NCBI GenBank assembly: GCA_900552685.1
Contig: USAJ01000013.1
Coordinates: 1 to 29,985 of the forward strand
Length of the DNA: 29,985 nt
DNA from: an uncultured Collinsella sp.
GTDB taxonomy: Bacteria; Actinomycetota; Coriobacteriia; Coriobacteriales; Coriobacteriaceae
Direction: 5' to 3'
Shown here one piece after another: positions 17,604-25,603 of this stretch. The notes under the pieces were generated by a model. That model saw only the letters and a program-made list of their open reading frames with translations. It did no database searches and had not been told where the DNA came from. The translations under genes were made by a program, and so were the position numbers. Position 1 is the stretch's first letter, and every line of letters starts with the position of its first letter.

Positions 17604-20600
17604 ATGCTTGATCGCCGTTCGTTACTTGTCGCCGGAGCGTCCTCGCTGGCGAGCATTATGATGCCGCGCGTGCCGGGAAGCGCAAACGCCTTCATATTGC
17701 CGTTCGCACCCACCGAAGCCCATGCCGACGAAAAAGACCCCTTCAGGGTGCTCGTTCTCTCGCGCACCATGTTCGGTGTGGTCGTGGTCGACGTCGCCAA
17801 CAAGAATACGCCCATCACGGGTGCCCAGGTCACGCTCATATCGCGCTATGCCGCAGGCAAGCAGCTCACCGCCACGACCGATGACGAAGGCACGGCCATC
17901 TTTGAGGTCGCCCCTCTTTCAGAAGGCTACGTGGACGAGGCAACGCTTCTCGACGCGTACGACTTTAACGGCGGCATCTCCATTAGCATGGCAGGCTACC
18001 GCGATGTCGAGATTCCCCTTGCGCGTATCCAGGGCGGCACCGCTATTACCGCACCCACACGTCCGCTCTCCGATGGCGAGCCGTACTTTCGACAGCTCAC
18101 GTTCGACGAATGGGACATCCAGTACGCCGACGCCACGTTTATGGCAATGCCAGCGGACGAAGCAGCAAACGACCAGCCCGACACGCACGCTTTTACCGTG
18201 CAGGCTCATCTGCCGCAGGGCGGGCAGGCAACGTTGCATATCAATAAAGTGATGCCCTCTGCGGGCAGCTCAACCGAAACCGTCACGCAGATCGGCCAGA
18301 TCAAGGCCAGCGCATCGGGCGCGGATAATCTGGCGACGTTCACGCTCGAAGACACGTTCCTCGATGCAGCTTCGGGCCTTCTGGAGGAAGGGTGCAAGCT
18401 GCGCTTTATGCTCGACTACCAGGGCAAAACCTACACGCTCTCATCCCCTATGGCCGTTGTCACCGCGCCGGCCGCAAAGGCGGAATCGGGCTCGACCACC
18501 ATCATTCCCACCACCATGGACCAAGAGATCACTCCGTTTGATTTCCCCGCGGCGTTTCCCGGTATCGGCGGCAATAAGTTCACGTGTTGGATGCCCACAT
18601 TTCCGATCCTCTTCGATTTCTCGTTTGCTGGATACGTGCTGTTTGGCGGAGGATACAAACCAGCCAGCTATATGAACGATTCGGGCAACCCTGATCCGGA
18701 ATACTGGAAGAAATCGCCGCGCGAGTCGGGCGCCAAGCAGGCAAACCGCTACCTCGACGAAATGGAGGGGAAGTGGAACCAGTACAAGAGCATGAGTGCC
18801 GGTTCGGGCACCGATCCAAGAAACACCAAGCTCCTTCGCCACCATTGCACGCTGCTATTCACGATGGATATCGCAACACAGGTGTACGGCTCGCTCGCCT
18901 ACGATTGGGTGGGCAAAACCTGGGGTAACAACAACGACCCCGCATACGGCAATATTAAGGCCCTCTTCCAGGTAAGAACCGACCTCAATTGGACCGAGCA
19001 GTTTACCCTAGGACCGGTGCCGTTTTTCCTAAACGTCAACCCCTGGGTGCTGGCGAAGCTGGCGCTCGCTGTGGGTGCCCACACGCACGGCAGCGGCGCG
19101 GCGTTTTTTAAAAACATTTCGCTCGACTATTCAAACACCTCGGGCTCGTTCACCATCCAGATCGGGCTCGCCGTCACCTTTGGCGCCGGCGTTGCAGGCG
19201 TCGCTTCGTCTGCCGTGCGCGGCGCCGCATCCCTCACGCTGTTCATTGGGTATGAGAAGGCAGATGGACACCAGCTTCCGCGGCTGCGCGTAGGTGCAGA
19301 CGTCGATGTCGATGTGATACTCCAGTTTGTAATGTTCAAGTGGACCACCAAGGCTTGGTCGGGGTCGTGGCCCACACTCCTCGATTCGTGGAATATGTCG
19401 GTGAACAATGGCAACCAGTATGTGCTCCAGCGCTCTGAGCTCGCATTGGGTGGAGATACGCCTTACACGCTGGATGCCCGCTTCGGCACGCCCGGCAACA
19501 TCGAGGCGGGCGGCGTGCCGCAATTTATCGCATCGGCCACCATCGTCACCAACGCCGAGCTGCTCGCACGCGCCGAGGTTGCAGCCACCGCGATAAACGC
19601 CGCGCCTGTCGTGCGCGATTGGGATCAAGCGGTCACGTGCATTGAGCTCGAGGCGGATGCAGAAAGCGACGACACGGGACAGATCGAGCATTTCGTCCAT
19701 GCACTGATAGGGAACGACGAAAACGCCGCGCCGATGTACGAGTACACCTATATCGGTCAGGCAACGAACACCGTTGCCGACCCGAACGCCAATTCTGCCG
19801 GTGTGTCGGAGGACGAGCGTGGCGGCATAAAACCCTCGAGCGACAACGTGCTGTTTGCTGGCGTGCTCAGCGAAGCCCACATGAAGCTGGCAATGATTGC
19901 CGGCGTAGAATGCCTGTTCCGTATCGCCTCGGTGCGCTACGGCGACAATGGTCGCTCGCGCCTGGTGGTACACACAAAGGCAAACGGAACGTGGTCCGCT
20001 CCCACGCCTGTGGACTTTCCCCTTGGGTTTGGCGAGGGCGACGTGGAGCGCGACGGCATATACGATTACGACTTCGACGTGGTGGAATATACGGACGGAA
20101 GAGGAAACCAGGACGCCTACGTGTTGCTGGTCTCGGGCGAGCGGCGTGACGGCGACGACACCCTTTTCGATACGGCGAGCACATCCGGCATACTGTCCGT
20201 TGTGCGCCTGCGCATAAGCAACGACGGAGTTCGCGTGATATCGCACACGTCGTGGCGCAGCATCTCGCGCGGCCGCCTTCAGGAGGATGGCTACCATTGC
20301 CTGCAGTGCCCACGCATCACGGTGGGCAAGACACTTGTCGACGGGCGCCTGTCGGGCGCCTACCTCCACCGCCGCGGAACCACCGCAGAAAAGGCGCTCG
20401 GCAGCGAGGTCGAGGTTGCGCTGGAGTGCTTTACCCTGTGGTCGGACGTTTCGGGCGACAGTCTCACGTTCCGTCAGGTCCTCCGCTTTCCGCAGGCACC
20501 GTCGAGCATCGAGCTCGGCGCGCCCGAGAATATCAACGGCAAAATGGTGGTGCCCGTTGCATACGAGACTGCAGGCGGTTGTGGCTCTGCATCGTACGCC

Positions 20601-21971
20601 GTGATCGGCCAGTCCATTGCGGGCTGGGGCGTTATGTCGCCAGATGCTACAGTACCCCACGCGGTGCCGTGGCCGCAGCACACGGGCTTTTTGGCTACCG
20701 TCAACGAGCAACTGCAGCATATTACTTGGGCACGAGGCGCATCGGCATTTGCAACGCAGCCCGTGGGTGCCGCAGGCTGTGGCCCGGCATCGTTTAGCGT
20801 AAGCAACAACGGCAGGTGCGTGCTCTATGTAGAGAACACCGATGGTAAGGTGGGACAAACCTACGACGAAGAAGGCAACCCGGTAGCAGTGATGGGCAAG
20901 CACTTCCGCATCTTCGCCAGCACCTTGGCAGGCGATCTGTTTACGGAGCCGTTCGTGATGTGCGAGCTGGACCATCCCGTCGATCAGATAACGACATTTT
21001 TGACGTCGGGGAGCATGCTCTCCGCGCTCGCTACGCACATTGTGAGCGCGGAGAAGAGCGAGGCAGAGCTGCACGGCATCGAAGTGCCCTTGGTGGCGTG
21101 TGCCACTCCGACGGGCGCAGTCGCTACCTCGGGCGCGGTGGTGCCTGGAGCAGCAGGCGAATCCTTCATGGTCACGGTGCGAAACGACGGCAACACCTTG
21201 CTGACCGCCGGCACGATCGATCTGTACCGAGAGGGCTCCAGCCAGCCGTTCTCCAGCGCATCCATCGGGTTCGGAGCGAACACACGCATGGCATCGATCT
21301 ACGATCCAGAGCTTGCCGAGGACGCTTCGGCCAACGACATGACACACGTGAAGTACGCGCTCGAGACGCTGGGCGCACGTTTTGCAACGCACCCACTGGT
21401 AGCCGACAGTGGCAACGCCGTGCTGGCACCAGGTTGCACGGCACAGTTCCGCATGAGCTTCGCCATTCCCGAGAGTTGGAGCGACGAAGTGGGCAAACGC
21501 GTAACGCTGTATGCGAAGGCGCGTAATCTGGTGGCGCTCGATCCCGTAACGCTCGAGGAAATTCGACCGGGGGCAAACTCGGCGCTGGGTGCCGTACTGC
21601 ACGAGCTTCATGTGCCCGACGCGGCATGCGAGCGCTCAGAAGTTCAGGTCGGCGTATGCGACAGCGCGGATACGACAGGACTTCACGACGCCCCGATGAC
21701 GACGGACGGCGATGGCGGCTCGAGTGGCGGCGGTTCCGGCACGGGAGGCAGCTCCGGCGGAAGCAGCTCCGGCAGTGGCAAGGACCACGGCAATAACAAG
21801 CGCTCCGGAAAAGCGGGCGCGCTTGCGGGCACGGGCGATGTCAACGTCCCCCTGACGGCAGCCGCAGCAGCACTCGCCGCAGCCGGCGCCGGCCTCGTCG
21901 CCTACAGCGCCCGCCGCACGGCGCTCGAAAACGACACCGCCGATGAGGTCAATTCGGATACGCCTCGCTAG
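17604..21971 (+). CDS. Giant secreted, LAxTG-anchored surface protein
   Basis: A 1,455-residue extracellular protein. The N-terminus MLDRRSLLVAGASSLAS has a twin-arginine before a hydrophobic stretch, like a Tat signal, with possible cleavage after AHA41. Residues about 50-130 resemble a carboxypeptidase regulatory-like beta-sandwich (VVDVANKNTPITGAQVTLIS ... TTDDEGTAIFEV). The long middle part is not recognised; it has aromatic, beta-rich segments and an Ala/Gly-rich stretch near 525-545. Residues near 1,150-1,270 look like an Ig-type repeat (VRNDGNTLLTAGTIDLYREG). A Ser/Gly-rich spacer precedes LAGTG (1407-1411), a hydrophobic stretch and ARR: a class E-type sortase signal, with an unusually long 20-residue tail. 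The frame is open from 17319, but that part overlaps the LuxR gene; ATG 17604 has GGGAG upstream. Function unknown, perhaps adhesion or glycan or protein binding. Confidence 0.82.
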   Translation: MLDRRSLLVAGASSLASIMMPRVPGSANAFILPFAPTEAHADEKDPFRVLVLSRTMFGVVVVDVANKNTPITGAQVTLISRYAAGKQLTATTDDEGTAIFEVAPLSEGYVDEATLLDAYDFNGGISISMAGYRDVEIPLARIQGGTAITAPTRPLSDGEPYFRQLTFDEWDIQYADATFMAMPADEAANDQPDTHAFTVQAHLPQGGQATLHINKVMPSAGSSTETVTQIGQIKASASGADNLATFTLEDTFLDAASGLLEEGCKLRFMLDYQGKTYTLSSPMAVVTAPAAKAESGSTTIIPTTMDQEITPFDFPAAFPGIGGNKFTCWMPTFPILFDFSFAGYVLFGGGYKPASYMNDSGNPDPEYWKKSPRESGAKQANRYLDEMEGKWNQYKSMSAGSGTDPRNTKLLRHHCTLLFTMDIATQVYGSLAYDWVGKTWGNNNDPAYGNIKALFQVRTDLNWTEQFTLGPVPFFLNVNPWVLAKLALAVGAHTHGSGAAFFKNISLDYSNTSGSFTIQIGLAVTFGAGVAGVASSAVRGAASLTLFIGYEKADGHQLPRLRVGADVDVDVILQFVMFKWTTKAWSGSWPTLLDSWNMSVNNGNQYVLQRSELALGGDTPYTLDARFGTPGNIEAGGVPQFIASATIVTNAELLARAEVAATAINAAPVVRDWDQAVTCIELEADAESDDTGQIEHFVHALIGNDENAAPMYEYTYIGQATNTVADPNANSAGVSEDERGGIKPSSDNVLFAGVLSEAHMKLAMIAGVECLFRIASVRYGDNGRSRLVVHTKANGTWSAPTPVDFPLGFGEGDVERDGIYDYDFDVVEYTDGRGNQDAYVLLVSGERRDGDDTLFDTASTSGILSVVRLRISNDGVRVISHTSWRSISRGRLQEDGYHCLQCPRITVGKTLVDGRLSGAYLHRRGTTAEKALGSEVEVALECFTLWSDVSGDSLTFRQVLRFPQAPSSIELGAPENINGKMVVPVAYETAGGCGSASYAVIGQSIAGWGVMSPDATVPHAVPWPQHTGFLATVNEQLQHITWARGASAFATQPVGAAGCGPASFSVSNNGRCVLYVENTDGKVGQTYDEEGNPVAVMGKHFRIFASTLAGDLFTEPFVMCELDHPVDQITTFLTSGSMLSALATHIVSAEKSEAELHGIEVPLVACATPTGAVATSGAVVPGAAGESFMVTVRNDGNTLLTAGTIDLYREGSSQPFSSASIGFGANTRMASIYDPELAEDASANDMTHVKYALETLGARFATHPLVADSGNAVLAPGCTAQFRMSFAIPESWSDEVGKRVTLYAKARNLVALDPVTLEEIRPGANSALGAVLHELHVPDAACERSEVQVGVCDSADTTGLHDAPMTTDGDGGSSGGGSGTGGSSGGSSSGSGKDHGNNKRSGKAGALAGTGDVNVPLTAAAAALAAAGAGLVAYSARRTALENDTADEVNSDTPR

Positions 21972-22017
21972 CTCCCAGTTACCTTTGCGAGAGACGCCGA
22001 CTCGGCTCATCGAACAC

Positions 22018-22053
22018 CAAAAGGGCTGGCCCTGATAACTCGGAGCCAGCCCT
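22018..22053. terminator. Bidirectional terminator between convergent genes
   Basis: The arms agggctggc (22022-22030) and gccagccct (22045-22053) form a perfect 9-bp stem. On the minus strand it is followed by TTTT (22021-22018), so it fits best as terminator of the lipoprotein gene, and it also lies 50 bases past the stop of the giant surface-protein gene. Confidence 0.7.
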
Positions 22054-22080
22054 GAGTCGCCTGACGTGAGACTCGCGGCG

Positions 22081-23097
22081 TTACTTGAGCTTCAGCGCCT
22101 CCATCATGGGCACGGCAGCATCCCAGTCGATCTTCCAGCCGATCGATACGCGGACGGCTTCACCCGTTGCGGGAGCCGTCGCAAACAGTGTATGGCCGTT
22201 GTCGGGACCGGTAAAGCGCAGCCACGTTATGCCGTTGTACTCGACCTGGTCGGTTGTTGTCTCCTTGCCTTCGTAGATCTGCTCTAGGCTTGCAACCTCT
22301 TCCTCCGGCGAGTGCGGGAAGATGCTGATGTTCAGGCGTCCTCCAGTCTCGTCGTGGAAGAAGTCTGCCTTTTCGTGCTCTTCGTTGGACGAATCCAGCG
22401 TGTACCCATCGGCGGCCTCGATACTGTACGATGCGCAATCAATGCCGGTCATGTTGGCCGCGTCACCAGAATCGGCCACACCGCCGGCCGCCTTGAACTC
22501 CTTGGTCTCGCATCCCGTGGTGTCAAAGTGCATGGCCTCATGATTCTTGGCAGGGGCATAAGCGTCTACGAACTCGACAGTGATGGGCCCGTAGTACGCC
22601 ATCTTGGGCGCCCAGAAATACACGTACTCAACGGTCTCGCCCGGGCCGATATCTGGCCTCTCTGAAAGGTCGATGCCCTCGTGCAGCTCATCGGGAGCCT
22701 CGCTTGCAACGTAGTCGAGCACGGCCGCCTTGCCGGAAGTAAACAACGGGTCGCCTGCCTCAAGATCGCCCTGGGCAGCATGCACGTTAAAGGAACTGAA
22801 CGTCCTGTTCTTTGTGTTGTTGTTGGTAATCTTGATGTGCAGGTAAAAGCCGTCCTGCAGCTTGGCATCGCCGCGATAGAACGTACCGTGAGCCACAGAC
22901 TCATAGGTAATGCCTGCTACCTCGACCGTCTGCGAATCATAGGCCTTGGCCTTCTTGGACTTCTCCTGCACAGGTGCGCTCCCGCCCGAGCCACTCGGCG
23001 CATTACCGCCGCAGCCAGCAAGCGTACACGCCAACACAGCCGAAAGCGCCACGGTGGGAATTCCTAACAGCAGCTTCTTCGTCATGGGCTTCATCAT
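22081..23097 (-). CDS. Hypothetical lipoprotein with DUF5067-like domain
   Basis: A 338-residue lipoprotein. Signal MTKKLLLGIPTVALSAVLAC ends in lipobox L-A-G-C29, followed by a Gly/Ser-rich linker. Residues about 60-190 show the pattern of DUF5067-type beta-sandwich domains (LQDGFYLHIKITNNNTKNRTF ... GDPLFTSG, GPGETVEYVYFW), and about 230-338 form a second globular part (NISIFPHSPEEEVASLEQIY, TWLRFTGPDNGHTLFATAP). No catalytic residues stand out. The frame is open to 23190, but AAAGGAG eight bases before the double ATG at 23097 fixes the start. It is a lone gene, convergent with the giant surface protein; role unknown, possibly envelope ligand binding. Confidence 0.75.
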   Translation of the reverse strand: MMKPMTKKLLLGIPTVALSAVLACTLAGCGGNAPSGSGGSAPVQEKSKKAKAYDSQTVEVAGITYESVAHGTFYRGDAKLQDGFYLHIKITNNNTKNRTFSSFNVHAAQGDLEAGDPLFTSGKAAVLDYVASEAPDELHEGIDLSERPDIGPGETVEYVYFWAPKMAYYGPITVEFVDAYAPAKNHEAMHFDTTGCETKEFKAAGGVADSGDAANMTGIDCASYSIEAADGYTLDSSNEEHEKADFFHDETGGRLNISIFPHSPEEEVASLEQIYEGKETTTDQVEYNGITWLRFTGPDNGHTLFATAPATGEAVRVSIGWKIDWDAAVPMMEALKLK

Positions 23098-23392
23098 CCT
23101 CACCGCTCCTTTCGCTTGCAGCTCATCCGTTGCCCGAGGCCTTCGTCGCCCCGTGGCATCGGCTTCCACAATGAGCGTATGACGAAACACGGCGCCGGCG
23201 AAGTGACCCGTGGCCCAAATAACGCCCCGCTAGACCCCCTTTCAGACCAAAAGGGCCCCAGTTCACATACCCTCGGCCCACAAAACGAGACGCTTGTCCC
23301 AATGTTCGATTCGATCCAACAATCCGCACGACACGTTTTCGACAACGTATCCAACCGCAAACGCAGCAAGACGCATTCGGCCGCCTTCAAAC

Positions 23393-23429
23393 TTACTCGG
23401 ACAGAACCGAGTCGGTTTTGTCCGAGTAA
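23393..23429. promoter_or_regulatory. 16-bp stem hairpin, possible operator, upstream of the topoisomerase operon
   Basis: The arms ttactcggacagaacc (23393-23408) and ggttttgtccgagtaa (23414-23429) are complementary apart from one G-T pair, with a five-base loop gagtc. No T-run follows. It lies about 50 bases upstream of the promoter, so it could be an operator for a dimeric protein or supercoiling-sensitive cruciform DNA rather than a terminator. Confidence 0.5.
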
Positions 23430-23478
23430 ACGCTGTTCCACCAAATTCCGAACGATTGTTCGATGGATTTCGTGTTGG

Positions 23479-23507
23479 TTGGAATCGTCTGTGGGCTGGG
23501 CTATGCT
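23479..23507 (+). promoter_or_regulatory. Sigma-70-type promoter for the topoisomerase operon
   Basis: TTGGAA (23479-23484) and TATGCT (23502-23507) are exactly 17 bases apart. The start of transcription would be near 23514, giving a leader of about 48 bases that contains AAAGGAG at 23539-23545. Spacing and position are good; box matches are moderate. Confidence 0.5.
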
Positions 23508-23561
23508 ACCTTGACTATCTATATGACTTAAACGCAGCAAAGGAGCACCGAGAGAGCGAGT

Positions 23562-25559
23562 ATGGCAAAAAACACCGCAAACTATGGTAACGACAGTATC
23601 CGCCAGCTCAAGGACGAGGAACGCGTACGCCTGCGCCCCGCCGTTATCTTTGGCTCGGACGGACTCGATGGCTGCGCGCATGCCGCCTTCGAGATCCTGT
23701 CCAACGCCGTTGACGAGGCACGCCAGGGCTACGGCAAACTTATCACCCTTACCGCCTTTCGCGATGGCTCTATCCAGGTAGAGGACAATGGCCGTGGCTG
23801 CCCGCTCGACTGGAACCCTTCCGAGAAGCGCTTTAACTGGGAACTCGTCTTTTGCGAGCTCTACGCTGGCGGCAAATACAATAACAACCAGGGCGGCGAC
23901 TACGACTTCTCGCTCGGTACCAACGGCCTGGGCTCCTGCGCGACCCAGTACGCCTCCGAGTACATGGACGTCACGGTTTGGCGCGACGGCAACAAGTACT
24001 CCCTGCACTTTAAGAAGGGCAAGGTCGTCGGCGCCAAAAAGAAGGCGCTCGAGATTGAGCCCAGCGACGAGAACCGCACCGGTACCACCATCAAGTGGCG
24101 TCCCGATCTTGAGGTCTTTACCTCCATCAGTATCCCCCACGATTGGTATCGCGAGACCATGCGCCGTCAGGCCGTGGTCAACGCCAACGTGACCTTCCGC
24201 CTGCGCATCGAGGGCGACGATGGTGAGTTTTCCGAAGAGGATTTTTGCTATCCCAAGGGCATCGAGGACTATGTGCTCGAGAAGGTCGGTACCGACTACC
24301 TTACCGAGCCCTTCTTTATCGAGGCCGACCGTCGCGGTCGCGACCGCGAAGACCTGCCCGACTACAACGTAAAGATCACCGCGTGCATGTGCTTCTCGCG
24401 CACTTTCATGATGCAGGAGTACTACCACAACTCATCGTGGCTCGAGAACGGCGGCTCACCCGAGAAGGCTGCCCGTAGCGCTCTGACCAGCGCCATCGAT
24501 GCCTACATCAAGCAACAGGGCAAGTACAACAAAAACGAGAGTGGCATTAAGTGGCAAGACGTCCAGGACTGCCTGGTACTGGTGACCAACTGCTTCTCCA
24601 CCCAGACGTCCTACGAGAACCAGACTAAGAAGGCCATCAACAACCGCTTTATCCAGCAGGCCATGACGGCATTCTTTAAGGAGCGCCTCTCGACCTACTT
24701 GATCGAGAACAAAGACGCCGCCAACAAGATCATGGAGCAGGTGCTCATCAACAAGCGCTCGCGCGAGAACGCCGAGAAGACGCGCCAGAGCATCAAGACC
24801 AACCTGCAGCAAAAGACCGACATGGCCAACCGCGTGCAGAAGTTCATCGACTGCCGCTCCAAGGACAAGAGCCGTCGCGAGATCTACATCGTAGAGGGCG
24901 ACTCGGCAGCAGGCGCCATTCGCACCTCGCGCGATGCTGAGTTCCAGGGTGTCATGCCCGTCCGCGGTAAGATCCTCAACTGCCTGAAGGAGGACTATCC
25001 GCGCATCTTTAAGTCCGACATCATCATGGACCTCATGCGCGTGCTGGGCTGCGGCGTGGAGATCAAGGACAAGCGCATCAAGAACCTCGGTGCCTTTGAC
25101 CTGGACAACCTCAACTGGAACAAGGTCATCATCTGTACGGACGCCGACGTCGACGGTTATCACATCCGCACGCTCGTGCTCACCATGCTCTACCGCCTGG
25201 TGCCCACGCTTATCGACGAGGGCTACGTGTATATCGCCGAGTCGCCGCTCTACGAGATCAACTGCAAAGAGAAGACCTACTTTGCCTACACCGAGCTCGA
25301 AAAGAACGGCATTCTTAAGGAAATCGGCGACCAGAAGTGCTCCATCAACCGCTCCAAGGGTCTTGGTGAGAACGATCCGGACATGATGTGGCTCACCACC
25401 ATGAACCCCGAGACGCGTCGTCTGATCAAGGTGGAACCCGAGGACGTCACCAAGATGGAGACCATGTTCAACCTGTTGCTGGGCAACGACGAGGCAGGCC
25501 GCAAGCGCCATATCTCCGAGCACGGCAAGGAATATCTGGACCAGCTAGACCTGCAATAA
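23562..25559 (+). CDS. Type IIA DNA topoisomerase B subunit (ParE/GyrB-like, divergent)
   Basis: A 665-residue ATPase/Toprim subunit. The GHKL ATPase has E44, N48 and D51 in FEILSNAVDEA and DNGRG at 75-79, but in place of the usual HGVG lid it reads GTNGLGSCATQYASE. The transducer follows. The Toprim domain has E445-G-D-S-A-A-G, where most GyrB/ParE have EGDSAGG, then PVRGKILN, D527-A-D-V-D-G-Y-H and KGLGENDP. The length is that of ParE or short GyrB, with no large insertion. These departures mark a separate branch of topoisomerase IV-like enzymes that I recall from clostridia and Coriobacteriia, beside a normal GyrAB elsewhere. It precedes its A subunit by 44 bases. The ATG has AAAGGAG somewhat far upstream (16 bases). 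Confidence 0.88.
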   Translation: MAKNTANYGNDSIRQLKDEERVRLRPAVIFGSDGLDGCAHAAFEILSNAVDEARQGYGKLITLTAFRDGSIQVEDNGRGCPLDWNPSEKRFNWELVFCELYAGGKYNNNQGGDYDFSLGTNGLGSCATQYASEYMDVTVWRDGNKYSLHFKKGKVVGAKKKALEIEPSDENRTGTTIKWRPDLEVFTSISIPHDWYRETMRRQAVVNANVTFRLRIEGDDGEFSEEDFCYPKGIEDYVLEKVGTDYLTEPFFIEADRRGRDREDLPDYNVKITACMCFSRTFMMQEYYHNSSWLENGGSPEKAARSALTSAIDAYIKQQGKYNKNESGIKWQDVQDCLVLVTNCFSTQTSYENQTKKAINNRFIQQAMTAFFKERLSTYLIENKDAANKIMEQVLINKRSRENAEKTRQSIKTNLQQKTDMANRVQKFIDCRSKDKSRREIYIVEGDSAAGAIRTSRDAEFQGVMPVRGKILNCLKEDYPRIFKSDIIMDLMRVLGCGVEIKDKRIKNLGAFDLDNLNWNKVIICTDADVDGYHIRTLVLTMLYRLVPTLIDEGYVYIAESPLYEINCKEKTYFAYTELEKNGILKEIGDQKCSINRSKGLGENDPDMMWLTTMNPETRRLIKVEPEDVTKMETMFNLLLGNDEAGRKRHISEHGKEYLDQLDLQ

Positions 25560-25603
25560 CAGCAAATCGATAACGACGGCCATAAGAAGTTCAAGAGGAA
25601 ATC

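Larger units (their letters stand above)
23098..23561. other. 464-bp non-coding leader upstream of the topoisomerase operon
   Basis: No gene was recognised here; short ORFs in it lack family features. It carries the 5' end signals of the lipoprotein (minus strand), the hairpin at 23393-23429 and the promoter at 23479-23507. Weak palindromes (cgaac/gttcg at about 23448-23461) add to the picture of a regulatory region. Confidence 0.5.

Noticed and set aside
19131..21611. An 826-residue open frame on the minus strand
   Set aside because: It lies inside the giant surface-protein gene and has Arg/His/Ala-rich composition without motifs.
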